Shown piece after piece: positions 37,269 through 45,496 of a stretch of DNA of 64,000 bases (position 1 is its first letter; each line of letters begins with the position of its first letter). The stretch is from the NCBI RefSeq assembly GCF_024584705.1, contig NZ_CP097384.1:2728001-2792000 (forward strand), in the 5' to 3' direction. A program made the translations under genes and the position numbers. The stretch is from Blastopirellula sp. J2-11 (lineage in GTDB: Bacteria; Planctomycetota; Planctomycetia; Pirellulales; Pirellulaceae). Below the pieces are notes generated by a model. That model did no database searches, was not told the DNA's origin, and saw only the letters and a list, made by a program, of their open reading frames with translations.

Positions 37269-38552
37269 TTATCTCCAGTAGAACAGGGCGATCCACAGGA
37301 AATGAAAGACGTAGATCCATCCAAAAGTTGAGAGAGTGATGGTGATCCAAGCGGTCCGCTTCCGTAAGGTGGCGACGGCGACTCCGAAAAATAAAGCGCA
37401 CAGCGGTACGAGCCACAAACGATCCTGCCATGCGAAGAACTGATCCGTGCAGGCCATAAAGACAAAGACGTAGAAGATTAGTCCATGCATGCATAAGACG
37501 TCGATGCGGCGAATTGGTTCATCGTCGCTGCCAGGATTCGGGCGAATCGGCGTGAGCAGCGCATAATAGACGAAGTTTAGTTCCTTATCGATCGGGCGCC
37601 GCCAGCCGGTTTGTTGGGCGTCGTCCCGTTTTTTTAACGAGCGGGCCATCGCCTTTCGATCAGGGAGAAAGGACGCTTCCGGAAAACCGTCGGCCGAAAA
37701 TTCAAATTTCGCGACCTCCGAAAGTTTCTCCAGGCAACGTTCCGTTTTTTCGCGCAGCGGCGTTAATTCTTCGATGGATAGCCGGGGATGGGCGCCGAAG
37801 TAATTACTCGAATCAAGCGTCTCTATCTGCAACAGCGCTTGCATGGGATTGATCAGTACCGAGAAGACTCCTTCGCACGATCTTTCGCCAAGCGAGAACT
37901 TCCAGCGCCAGCCGAGATTACGCCAGTTTTCGAGTTGCGCCTCCATTTCATCTTCTGGCAGAAATTCGGTCGCGATCTGCTCGGCCAACTTCATTCCTGG
38001 CGGGTGACCGCTTTTCTCGGCGATGTGCAAGTCGAGCAAAAAGTTGAGCGACTTGACGGGACTCGGATGCGGCAGAGGCGGGTACGCATGCCGGGGAAAG
38101 ATTCCATTGTCGGCAGAAAGGGGGTCGACGAGATCATCTAAAGGAATCGAGTATTGAACGAGATCGTGCGCTGCGACTCCTTTCTGTTTCCGAAAAAGCG
38201 TATTGGCCGATTGATTGTCGCCTGTCGTCAGCGACCAAGCCGAATTGCAGTTCAACTCACGTGCTTTGACGAGCAAACGTTCTAGCAAAGCAGTCGCCAC
38301 ATCGGCGTCTCGCCAAGCGGCGGTCACCGCGACCTCGCTGATGAAAAACTCCGCCGGCTTATCCGGGTAAGCCAGGTGAACGCCGCTGGCGAAACCGATC
38401 GCAATTCCTTCCACAAACACGACGCAGATATAATGACGAGGATCCGCAAGAAACTGTTCCAGGGAGGTAATCGTCATCGAATTGGCGAACAAATCGCTGG
38501 GCACATTGCGGAGCCGCGGAGCATCTTCGGCAGAGAGAAAACAAAAATCCAC
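37269..38552 (-). CDS. GNAT acetyltransferase fused to a membrane domain
   Basis: 427 residues. Residues about 1-145 are a GNAT fold: FVEGIAIGFASGVHL, then EFFISEVAVTAAWRDADVATALLERLL (strand beta4 and the acetyl-CoA loop, although Q/RxxGxG/A is degraded to RDADVA), then DNQSANTLFRKQKG. The beginning resembles the AAC(3)-I group of aminoglycoside acetyltransferases. Residues 160-340 are of unknown type. The last 75 residues hold about three transmembrane helices (LIFYVFVFMACTDQFF, LWLVPLCALFFGVAVATL, ITLSTFGWIYVFHFLW). The fusion is unusual. It lies 138 bases after the ArsR-led operon and may or may not be co-transcribed. Confidence 0.7.
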   Translation of the reverse strand: MDFCFLSAEDAPRLRNVPSDLFANSMTITSLEQFLADPRHYICVVFVEGIAIGFASGVHLAYPDKPAEFFISEVAVTAAWRDADVATALLERLLVKARELNCNSAWSLTTGDNQSANTLFRKQKGVAAHDLVQYSIPLDDLVDPLSADNGIFPRHAYPPLPHPSPVKSLNFLLDLHIAEKSGHPPGMKLAEQIATEFLPEDEMEAQLENWRNLGWRWKFSLGERSCEGVFSVLINPMQALLQIETLDSSNYFGAHPRLSIEELTPLREKTERCLEKLSEVAKFEFSADGFPEASFLPDRKAMARSLKKRDDAQQTGWRRPIDKELNFVYYALLTPIRPNPGSDDEPIRRIDVLCMHGLIFYVFVFMACTDQFFAWQDRLWLVPLCALFFGVAVATLRKRTAWITITLSTFGWIYVFHFLWIALFYWR

Positions 38553-38690
38553 AAACGGCCTCGGCGATGTTCAGAGGAGAAGAAGCATCGCATTATCGTA
38601 CACGCTGACGGTAATCGGTTCACGCAACAAGGCAGAAAACGCGCACCCAATGCCCGCGTTTTCTGGCTTTGGCTTGCCGAGGGGCGCGAC

Positions 38691-39191
38691 TTAGTCGACC
38701 CGCTTGTAGACCGCCTTCATAAAGGTGAACCACTCGCCATCTTCCCCTTTGACGGCGGAAGAGAAGGTGCGCTCCTGTGGGCTGACCATCTGCAGCGATT
38801 CGCGATAGTCCGACATCCCTTTGCCGTCGAAGCTGGGCCCGTTCGTATTCAGCAACAGCAGCCCTTTCTCCATATCGAGCGAACCCTCATAGATCCACAT
38901 GTGGTTCATCATCGAACCGATCCATGTGCCGACCATCGCTTTTTTCTCCGGCGAGTAGCCGATGGTGATGACGGTGTAGCCGATCCCTCCTTCTGTTTGT
39001 CCTTCTGGGCACGGCATCTCCCCTTCCCCTTCGCCGATCAGCCAATTGGGGCCCAGCATGCGGACGGTTTCTTTACCGGTCGCCTTGGAGGGTGGTTGAT
39101 CGGGCCCCATGAAGGCTTCCGCTGCAAACGTCCATTTGCCCACCAGCTGTTGGAGCCACTCGTGCTCCTTGGTAGTTTGATTCTCGAACAT
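38691..39191 (-). CDS. DUF1579 family protein
   Basis: 166 residues, full family length. The start EHEWLQQLVGKWTFAAEAFMG and the motif NHMWIYEGSLD are typical of DUF1579, a lipocalin/beta-barrel-like family with no established activity, often encoded with SRPBCC proteins. It is cytoplasmic by sequence (no signal peptide). It is the last clearly linked gene of the ArsR-led operon, 51 bases after the SRPBCC gene ending at 39243. Confidence 0.85.
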   Translation of the reverse strand: MFENQTTKEHEWLQQLVGKWTFAAEAFMGPDQPPSKATGKETVRMLGPNWLIGEGEGEMPCPEGQTEGGIGYTVITIGYSPEKKAMVGTWIGSMMNHMWIYEGSLDMEKGLLLLNTNGPSFDGKGMSDYRESLQMVSPQERTFSSAVKGEDGEWFTFMKAVYKRVD

Positions 39192-39242
39192 CGAATTATC
39201 TCCAGCAAAACGAATCCAATGAAACGCGACAGTACTGTAATC

Positions 39243-39824
39243 TTACGAGGGCGTGTCGGCGGCCTCCGGCGAAGTAGGCTTCGCCTCTTCTTCTGCAATC
39301 TTCTTCAAGTTTTCCAACCCTTCGGCAAACTGGGAGCCCACCATGTTGTCCATGCTCATAAACAGGCACATCACTTTGCTGAAGAAGGTGTTCTTGCCAT
39401 CCATTTTCCAGGTGATGGTCGTTTGTCCGGCATTGGGAACGAACGTAAAGACGACATCGTTTTCACAAGCAAAGGGACGAATGAACTTGAGGTCCATGTC
39501 AATCTGCTGGTCCGGAGTCGATTTCACGATCGTCAGCGAGCCTTCGCCGATGTTACTGTCGCCGTCCCAACTATACGAAGCCCCTTCGCCGACCACGTTG
39601 TCGGTATAGGTTTTTCGCATGTCGGGATCCAGTTTTTCCCAGGGAGACCAGGCTTCCCACTTTTTCAAATCATTGATGTGGGAGAATACGATCTCCGGCG
39701 GTGCGCTGATCGGCAACGAACGCTGAACCGTAAATTCGTTCGGCTGCATCATTGCCGCGATCACCACGATCACGACCAAGATGACTAGCGCCACAACAAC
39801 GCCGACGATAATTTTTAGAATCAT
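39243..39824 (-). CDS. membrane-anchored SRPBCC (polyketide cyclase-like) protein
   Basis: 193 residues from the ATG at 39824 (an ATG-less extension to 39860 is unlikely). A transmembrane helix (about 4-26, IIVGVVVALVILVVIVVIAA) is followed by an SRPBCC/START-like domain: VQRSLPISAPPEIVFSHIND, KKWEAWSPWEKLDPDM, SWDGDSNIGEGSLTI. Proteins of this type bind hydrophobic ligands in a deep cavity. It is the only one of the four SRPBCC proteins in the operon with a membrane anchor. The C-terminus is Glu/Pro-rich. Confidence 0.85.
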   Translation of the reverse strand: MILKIIVGVVVALVILVVIVVIAAMMQPNEFTVQRSLPISAPPEIVFSHINDLKKWEAWSPWEKLDPDMRKTYTDNVVGEGASYSWDGDSNIGEGSLTIVKSTPDQQIDMDLKFIRPFACENDVVFTFVPNAGQTTITWKMDGKNTFFSKVMCLFMSMDNMVGSQFAEGLENLKKIAEEEAKPTSPEAADTPS

Positions 39825-39875
39825 AATCTTGCTTCCCCAACAAAGCGACTTAAGACGCACCGGAAATCGGTGCTG

Positions 39876-40367
39876 TTAACATTCGTCGCCGCCAGCAGCG
39901 AACGCCGCAAGACGATCCAGCGTTTGGCTCCAACCTACCGGCATGCCCTCCAGAGCGGCCGATGCGTTATCAGAGAAAATCTCCAGCAGCCTCGCTCGCA
40001 TCAGCAATTCGGTTTTCCCACTTTTTTCATCGAAATCGACGGTTGTATGGACCGTGAACATCGGCTGACCGTCCGATCCCAACGCGGAAGAAGCAAAGCC
40101 GAACCGCGAAGGCGTTTGAACTTCCAACACTGCGCCGTTCATGGGATAAATCGTCCCATCAGGCCCGCACATCTCGATGTAGATCGCGCCGCCTGGGGTA
40201 GGGTCGATTTGGCAAACCGGATTGGTGAAGCCGGTGGGCCCCCACCACTTCGCCAAGTAATCCGAATTGGTCCAAGCGGCGAAAACTGCGGCGCGGGGCG
40301 CATCGATCAGGCACGAAATGACCAGCCCTTCATCCGTTTTCGGATCTGTAGAGAGAATCGTATTCAT
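39876..40367 (-). CDS. SRPBCC (AHSA1-type) protein
   Basis: 163 residues. The AHSA1-like fold is shown by FAAWTNSDYLAKWWGPTGF and DPTPGGAIYIEMCGPDG, with the conserved KWWGP tryptophans. No signal peptide. It lies 13 bases after the cysteine-rich membrane protein gene in the operon. AHSA1-type SRPBCC proteins next to ArsR regulators are common and largely uncharacterised; a ligand-binding or stress role is inferred. Confidence 0.88.
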   Translation of the reverse strand: MNTILSTDPKTDEGLVISCLIDAPRAAVFAAWTNSDYLAKWWGPTGFTNPVCQIDPTPGGAIYIEMCGPDGTIYPMNGAVLEVQTPSRFGFASSALGSDGQPMFTVHTTVDFDEKSGKTELLMRARLLEIFSDNASAALEGMPVGWSQTLDRLAAFAAGGDEC

Positions 40368-40380
40368 CGTCGAAACTCCA

Positions 40381-40683
40381 TTAAGTGCGTGAAGCAGGGT
40401 ATGGGCTCCAGCGAATCGCCAGTTTCGGCAAGCGGCGCAGCGCCAGATAGCCCATGGAAATACAACAACTCGCGATCAGGCCGGTTCGCAAATATCCGGC
40501 CGTCGAAAGCGGAACGCCGATACCAGTAAACAACGCCAGATACGCCGCCAGGCAGATTGGGCACTTGGGGATCAGCGCCAGTACGGCGCTGGGGATGATC
40601 CACGCGATCGCTTCCAGCGTCCGGCTCCGCCATGACGCTCGCGATTTACGACAGCAACAAGACGTAGCGGTTGGAGAGGTCAT
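40381..40683 (-). CDS. small cysteine-rich membrane protein
   Basis: 100 residues from the ATG at 40683, whose ATGA overlaps the stop of the DUF899 gene. It begins with a Ser/Cys stretch (TATSCCCRK) and has two or three transmembrane segments around ALIPKCPICLAAYLALFTGIG and the later LIASCCISMGYLAL. The CPIC pair inside a membrane helix is reminiscent of Mer-type transporters and small redox-active membrane proteins, but I do not identify the family. The stop at 40381 is 13 bases from the next SRPBCC gene. Confidence 0.75.
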   Translation of the reverse strand: MTSPTATSCCCRKSRASWRSRTLEAIAWIIPSAVLALIPKCPICLAAYLALFTGIGVPLSTAGYLRTGLIASCCISMGYLALRRLPKLAIRWSPYPASRT

Positions 40684-41519
40684 CACGCGTTTCCTGATTG
40701 CGAATGACAGCACGCGTGTGCTTTCGACGAATGCTCATACTCGTCGTGCAACCGCCACCACATCGTGCCTTGCCCGTTCAAGTCCGGCATGCCGTCCCAA
40801 CCTTCGCCCCGTCCCATCGGCGTGAGATCAAGATATTGATTGGTCGAAAGCAACGGATCGAGCCCGCGGCCATAAGTGGAATAGGTATGAAACAGGCGAT
40901 CGCCGTCTCGTAGGAATACGCTGCAACCAGGCTGTTCCCCTTCCAGGTGATACGTTTCTTCTTTTTCGTTCAGCGTCGCTTGATCCTGGAAGTTGTAGTT
41001 CACCGGAGCAATCGACGCATCGATGGTGACATGAAAGTCGTAGTTGAAATCGCCGCCATAGGACGAGTACCACGGCACGTTCCAGCCCATCCGCTGTCGG
41101 AATCGCTCGATCTTCGCCAGTGGAGAGCGGGAGATCATCACCAGATGCGTGTCGCGAGCATGCAAGTGTTCAGCCCGCGGCAAGCAGTCGGCGAGATGCG
41201 AACAACCGGGGCAGCCGGCGTCAGTTACCCCCTGCTTTTTCGCGAGCGGCGAATCGTCCGGCTCCAGCATGAAGTGATAGACGATCAATTGCCGTTTTCC
41301 GGCGAACAAGTCGAACAGTTTTGCCGGACCGTCGGGGCCTGTGAACACGTAGTCCTTGTCGATCTCGACCATCGGCAAATCGCGACGCGCCATGTTGACC
41401 GCGTCACGCTGCTTCGTCAGCGCTTTCTCGGCGGCTAGCAGCGTCATGCGCGCTTTAAGCCACTTTTCTCGTGTGACGACTTCAGGCAGAGTGATTTCAG
41501 AAGTTGCAATCGCGTCCAT
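40683..41519 (-). CDS. DUF899 thioredoxin-like protein
   Basis: 278 residues from the ATG at 41519; an open frame extends upstream to 41708 but the family starts with EVVTREKWLKARMTLLAAEKALTKQRD. The fold is thioredoxin-like with a CPGCSHLAD motif (Cys pair about residue 110) and VPWYSSYGGDFNYDF. DUF899 proteins are often encoded with SRPBCC and ArsR genes; the activity is unproven. Overlaps the following cysteine-rich membrane gene by 3-4 bases, hinting at a joint thiol-based function. Confidence 0.9.
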   Translation of the reverse strand: MDAIATSEITLPEVVTREKWLKARMTLLAAEKALTKQRDAVNMARRDLPMVEIDKDYVFTGPDGPAKLFDLFAGKRQLIVYHFMLEPDDSPLAKKQGVTDAGCPGCSHLADCLPRAEHLHARDTHLVMISRSPLAKIERFRQRMGWNVPWYSSYGGDFNYDFHVTIDASIAPVNYNFQDQATLNEKEETYHLEGEQPGCSVFLRDGDRLFHTYSTYGRGLDPLLSTNQYLDLTPMGRGEGWDGMPDLNGQGTMWWRLHDEYEHSSKAHACCHSQSGNA

Positions 41520-41556
41520 TTTCAAACTCCGCAAATGGTTGATAGAAGGATATGAC

Positions 41557-42066
41557 TTATAACGTAGCGAGATACGCTTCCAACTTATCCAGCGTCCCGC
41601 TGAATCGTTGCTGCATGTTCTCGCGCTCCTCCAGAAAGGTCTGTTCCTGTTCCCGGCTAGAGTTGATCGGCGTACTCCAAAATTCGGCCCGAGTTTGCCC
41701 ATCTTCATCGAACAGTTCGATGGCGCTCAGTATTTCTGGGGGCCAAGTTGGACTCAGCGGATGCACGACAAGCTTTTCGTCGGCGTCAGCAAAAGAGAGG
41801 ACGTAAGTCAGCATCCGATTCGGTTCGATCTCGCGATAGACGAACTTGCCGAACATCTCCGGTCCATCCGGCATCTTCATCGCGTAATGAAACACGCCGC
41901 CTGGTTGGAGGTCGAGCTTGACGACCCGCAGCGAAAAACCAAGCGGTCCCCACCACTTTTCTAAATGCTGGGCCTCGGTCCAGGCCTGATAGATCAACTC
42001 GCGGGGAGCGTCGAAAATGCGGGTGAGTTGGAAATCAATTTCAGGATTCGTATTCGCAGCGGACAT
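41557..42066 (-). CDS. SRPBCC (AHSA1-type) protein
   Basis: 169 residues from the ATG at 42066; the frame is open further upstream but the family start is near IDFQLTRIFDAPRELIYQAW. It contains HLEKWWGPLGF and LDLQPGGVFHYAMKMPDGP, close to the paralogue at 39876. No signal peptide. Second SRPBCC gene of the operon, 49 bases after the first and 37 before the DUF899 gene. Confidence 0.9.
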   Translation of the reverse strand: MSAANTNPEIDFQLTRIFDAPRELIYQAWTEAQHLEKWWGPLGFSLRVVKLDLQPGGVFHYAMKMPDGPEMFGKFVYREIEPNRMLTYVLSFADADEKLVVHPLSPTWPPEILSAIELFDEDGQTRAEFWSTPINSSREQEQTFLEERENMQQRFSGTLDKLEAYLATL

Positions 42067-42115
42067 CGATTTACTCCTCAAATTCTCCACCGTTAATATC
42101 GAAGGAAAAATCAAT

Positions 42116-42580
42116 CTAGCGCTGGCTAACCAGCTTTTCGGCCAACTGTTTGATCCGCTGGTTGCGGAAGTCCCAGCCGCCGGTGACCCCGTCAAAGACT
42201 TCTTGCGGAATCTGACCTAGCGCGCGGTGGGTCAACTGGATTGTCGTCATCCCCTTTTCTTCCACCAGACGATATTGCAGATGGTTGGTCGCGGCGAAAG
42301 ACATGAACATCGGTCCGCAGATCTCGAGCAGCTTGGGAGGTTTGATTACTTGCACGTGACCCCAAAAGTGCCCTGCCCCTTCGCCCAAATCGCGAAACCA
42401 ACGTCCGCCGGGCCATGCTTCCAACACCATGGGGAACGGCTGGTCCCCTTCTGGCATTACGCCTGCCGGTCCCATTTCGGTCAGGACCGCTTCAAAGGTG
42501 ATATCGATCGGCGCGGCGATCTCGATCTCTTGGTAGATGTGCAGCACGCGAACAGCTTCTGAATTGTTGACAGCAACCAT
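42116..42580 (-). CDS. SRPBCC-family protein
   Basis: 154 residues. Begins VRVLHIYQEIEIAAPIDITF; contains WPGGRWFRDLGEGAGHFWGH and ATNHLQYRLVEE. It is a divergent SRPBCC member lacking the KWWGP motif of the other two. It starts 3 bases after the ArsR stop, so it is the first structural gene under that regulator and the best candidate for the regulator's immediate partner. Confidence 0.85.
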   Translation of the reverse strand: MVAVNNSEAVRVLHIYQEIEIAAPIDITFEAVLTEMGPAGVMPEGDQPFPMVLEAWPGGRWFRDLGEGAGHFWGHVQVIKPPKLLEICGPMFMSFAATNHLQYRLVEEKGMTTIQLTHRALGQIPQEVFDGVTGGWDFRNQRIKQLAEKLVSQR

Positions 42581-42583
42581 CGA

Positions 42584-42958
42584 TTACAACTCCTTGGAAT
42601 TGGAAGACTTCTTTTTGCCGGCTCGCTCGGCAGCGAGTTTTTCGGCCCGCTGTTTGATTCGAGACAGTTGACCGCTCCAAAATTGCTCGTAGGTTTTGAC
42701 CCAGTCATGCACGGGACGTAACTCCACCGCATTTAATTCGTATAAGCGATGCTGCCCCTGCTTGCGAACCGACACGATGCCGACTTTGCGGAGGACGGCC
42801 AGATGCTTCGACACCGTCGGTTGCGACAGCTGAAGCGCCTCGACCAAATCTCCCACCGCCTGAGGGCGAGTGCTCTGCGCCAACAGGTCAATGATCTGCC
42901 GACGCCGGGGTTCGGCGATCGCATTAAAAACGTCGGTTGTTGTGGCGGCTCTGGGCAT
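42584..42958 (-). CDS. ArsR-family transcriptional regulator
   Basis: 124 residues from the ATG at 42958. A winged helix-turn-helix of the ArsR/SmtB type is clear: FNAIAEPRRRQIIDLLAQ, VGDLVEALQLSQPTVSKHLAVLRKVGIVSVRKQGQHRLYEL, then HDWVKTYEQFW. There is no cysteine in the protein, so thiol-metal sensing as in classical ArsR is unlikely; it belongs to the group paired with SRPBCC proteins. Its own promoter carries a 16-bp palindrome in the spacer, consistent with autorepression. The tail is Lys/Ser-rich. Confidence 0.92.
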   Translation of the reverse strand: MPRAATTTDVFNAIAEPRRRQIIDLLAQSTRPQAVGDLVEALQLSQPTVSKHLAVLRKVGIVSVRKQGQHRLYELNAVELRPVHDWVKTYEQFWSGQLSRIKQRAEKLAAERAGKKKSSNSKEL

Positions 42959-42965
42959 GTCTTTA

Positions 42966-42993
42966 TTTATATTCCCATAAGGGAATGTGTCAA
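42966..42993 (-). promoter_or_regulatory. promoter of the ArsR-led operon with operator in the spacer
   Basis: On the minus strand TTGACA (42993-42988) and TATAAA (42971-42966) are separated by 16 bases. The spacer and the first -10 base form the perfect inverted repeat ATTCCC-TTAT-GGGAAT (42971-42986), ideal for a dimeric repressor that blocks RNA polymerase. The predicted transcription start falls at about 42958-42960, at the ATG itself, implying a leaderless mRNA. Confidence 0.75.
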
Positions 42994-43123
42994 CGGTCGG
43001 CCTGAGAAAAAGTTCAAATCCAACTTGGTGGATGAAAGATGGGATCGCAATTTGGCGTTGCGCTTGTCGCGTTGCCAAACTCACCGGTCTGCGAGTCGTC
43101 CAGCTAATGTCGACATCGCCTGA

Positions 43124-43615
43124 TTAGTTGTCCTCGTCAGATTTTCCGATGACGAGAATCATCGAGAGGATCGCCCCCAAGGTCAGCACCAACGCCAAGG
43201 AAAGAAACGACCAGTGCATCCAAAACAAAATGCGATAAAAACTCGAGTCCGAAAGACTGCCGGCGAAAATCCCTGCGGGCAACGGCAACGTTCGCATCCA
43301 AGCGAGACAGGTCGCAATCAACGCCAACATGCTGGCCAGGAAAAAATCGATACCGGCTCGGTAGATCTGCTTTAAGATGACTTCCGAAGCGAAGGTCGGC
43401 GTGACGCGGCACCAATTGAATGCCAATGCGCTTAAGGACAGGATTACGATGAATGAAGTGAACGAAAGGATTTCATTACGATTCTTCATTTCCGCAAATT
43501 GAGAAATTAGAACCACGCCCGATATCAGCACCAAAAAAGGAGGGACCAGCAAACAGGCGATGCTGCGCAAAGTGCGTTGGGCTGGTGCAAGATATTTGGA
43601 ATCAAATGAGGGCAT
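43124..43615 (-). CDS. four-helix membrane protein of unknown function
   Basis: 163 residues from the ATG at 43615. Four hydrophobic stretches are visible (IACLLVPPFLVLISGVVLIS, LSFTSFIVILSLSALAF, FFLASMLALIATCLAWM, FLSLALVLTLGAILSMILVI). No motif identifies a family. It stands between the ArsR operon and the methyltransferase gene, divergent from the latter. Confidence 0.65.
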   Translation of the reverse strand: MPSFDSKYLAPAQRTLRSIACLLVPPFLVLISGVVLISQFAEMKNRNEILSFTSFIVILSLSALAFNWCRVTPTFASEVILKQIYRAGIDFFLASMLALIATCLAWMRTLPLPAGIFAGSLSDSSFYRILFWMHWSFLSLALVLTLGAILSMILVIGKSDEDN

Positions 43616-43812
43616 GATTTTCCTTCGATACAGCCGTGGGTAGAAATCAGAGCAGTTTGCGTAGACATCATAGTCGCTTTTCCAGCAAGATTGAGACATC
43701 CTTTTCCGACTTTTCCCGCCCAAGTTGGGAGCGATTTCGCGAACCAGTGAGCTGGTATCCTTGTCACGACAGGCTTCCCCCTATTATTAAATGCTGTTGC
43801 TGGAGATACCCG

Positions 43813-44487
43813 ATGACCGACGAACTTGCCGGCGTTCGCCAAGGTTACGACCGCTGGGCGGCTATGTACGATCATGAACGGAACCCAATGCAAGCGATCG
43901 AGCAGCCGCAAATGCGTGCTGCTGTTGGTGATGTCCACGGCAAACGGGTGCTTGACCTTGGCTGTGGTACCGGCCGCCATGCACTTTGGCTGGCGGCGCA
44001 AGGCGCCGACGTTGTGGCCGTCGACTTCTCAGCAGGAATGCTGGCCGAAGCGCGGAAGAAGTCTGGCGCCGAGCGCGTGCAATTCGTCGCGCTCGATCTG
44101 GCGCAGCCGCTCCCCTACTCCGCCGAATTTGATCTGGTCGTGAGCGGACTGGTGCTGGAACATCTGCGCGAGCTCGAACCCTTTTTCGCCGCTGCTCACA
44201 ACGTCTTGAAGTCCGGCAGCCGCGCGGTAATCTCAGCGATGCACCCCGCAATGTTTTTGCGCGGCGCCCAAGCGCGGTTTACCGATCCAGCGACCGACGA
44301 ACTGGTGATGCCGGGAAGCTTGGCTCACTCGGTCAGCGAATTTGTCATGGCGGCGGTGCGGGCTGGCTTTCAGGTCGAAAACGTCCGTGAGTTTTCGCCG
44401 GATCAAGCATTCGCCCAAGCGTTCCCGCGGGCCGAGAGATACATCGGCTGGCCGATGTTGGTGCTGCTGGAGCTGCGAAATGACTAA
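43813..44487 (+). CDS. class I SAM-dependent methyltransferase
   Basis: 224 residues from the ATG at 43813 (GGAGATACCCG upstream). The Rossmann-type SAM site is VLDLGCGTGRHALWLAAQGA, followed by VVAVDFSAGMLAEAR and LPYSAEFDLVVSGLVLEHL, the UbiE/methyltransferase-11 pattern. Substrate unknown; the closeness to small-molecule methylases is only by fold. Cytoplasmic. Confidence 0.88.
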   Translation: MTDELAGVRQGYDRWAAMYDHERNPMQAIEQPQMRAAVGDVHGKRVLDLGCGTGRHALWLAAQGADVVAVDFSAGMLAEARKKSGAERVQFVALDLAQPLPYSAEFDLVVSGLVLEHLRELEPFFAAAHNVLKSGSRAVISAMHPAMFLRGAQARFTDPATDELVMPGSLAHSVSEFVMAAVRAGFQVENVREFSPDQAFAQAFPRAERYIGWPMLVLLELRND

Positions 44488-44817
44488 TCCAAACGAACTT
44501 CGGCGAAGGTTCTGGTTCATACGCACGCAAATATCCAGCAAAATGCTAGCGGCAAACTCAGCGTACAAGCTTTCGAGCCTGCGATCGACGCTTCTCTTGG
44601 TGTTGTTTTTACGCTATCCGATTGGAGGGGCTCACAAATCTTCTCGCGACCGAACGCAAAGCAGTCGCAGGCCGAGAGCGAAAAGCCGCGATTTCACGAT
44701 TTCTTCGTCACAACAACCGCGTTGCGGCACGCTCGAACGCCATCGCGGCTATATTCAGGGGCGCGTCGGAAGCGGCTGGCGCGTTTATTCTCTCTCGGTT
44801 CAAGTTGGAATCCACTC
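44488..44817. other. intergenic region, nothing identified
   Basis: 330 bases between the methyltransferase and the following gene. Short frames in all phases look random. I see no hairpin or repeat of note. Confidence 0.4.
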
Positions 44818-45453
44818 ATGGGTCTGTTTCTCTCAATGTCTGGCGTCATCGGCAAAGACGTCGCGGCGGTTCAAGCTGCACTAGCCGCTTACGCGGTGGA
44901 AAAAGAGGGAGAGTTCGGCGAAGCGGAGCGGACGACCGACGATGACGACTGCTTGGTGTTGGCCGGCGAAGGAGATCGCGTTTCAATTTTGTATCCCTAT
45001 GAGTTCTTCGATTGGGACGCGGCGAGTCAGTATCTTTCTCGCGCGCTCGATACGCCGGTCTTCTCGCTCCATATACATGACGAAGATCTTTGGATGTACT
45101 TGCTGTTCCGCAAAGGTCAGGTCATCGACTCGTTCAATCCGACGCCCGACTATTGGGACGAATCGCTGAGCGAAAAAGAGATGGCCGAATGGGCCGGCGA
45201 CGCCAAAGTGGTCGCCGAAGCGGCGCCTGGCTTGGACCCTGCCGAAATCGAGAAGTATCTGATCCGCTGGGACGAGTCGCTGTTTGACGAAGAACGCAAA
45301 GCTTACGAAGATGACGAGTTCCCGGCGCCCGACTGTTGGCAGATGCTCGACTTCATGAAGAAGCTAGGGCTCACCTATCCGATCACCGCCGACGGCGAAA
45401 TCGAAGGCGCTACCTTCCGCTTCGTTTGCGAAACGAAGGGGGAAGGCGTTTAA
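44818..45453 (+). CDS. acidic protein of unknown function
   Basis: 211 residues from the ATG at 44818 (an open frame extends upstream to 44722 without support). The protein is strongly acidic, with segments such as FGEAERTTDDDDCLVLAGEG, TPVFSLHIHDEDLWMYLLFR and SFNPTPDYWDESLSEKEMAEWAG. It has no signal peptide or transmembrane segment. I do not recognise the family; the composition suggests a globular cytoplasmic protein. It converges on the carboxypeptidase gene. Confidence 0.75.
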   Translation: MGLFLSMSGVIGKDVAAVQAALAAYAVEKEGEFGEAERTTDDDDCLVLAGEGDRVSILYPYEFFDWDAASQYLSRALDTPVFSLHIHDEDLWMYLLFRKGQVIDSFNPTPDYWDESLSEKEMAEWAGDAKVVAEAAPGLDPAEIEKYLIRWDESLFDEERKAYEDDEFPAPDCWQMLDFMKKLGLTYPITADGEIEGATFRFVCETKGEGV

Positions 45454-45458
45454 AGCGT

Positions 45459-45480
45459 CGTAGGGTCCTCTGTGCGGACC
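45459..45480. repeat. dispersed repeat motif CGTAGGGTCC..GGACC
   Basis: CGTAGGGTCCTCTGTGCGGACC, matching 47224-47245 at 20 of 22 positions by eye. It lies just after the acidic protein gene, between converging genes, and contains the short inverted repeat GGTCC/GGACC. Confidence 0.5.
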
Positions 45481-45496
45481 AAGCGTCTGAGATCGG

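Noticed and set aside
38376-39788. 470-codon plus-strand frame covering several minus-strand genes
   Set aside because: It spans the ends of three genes with good family matches and crosses their intergenic gaps, so it is a shadow.
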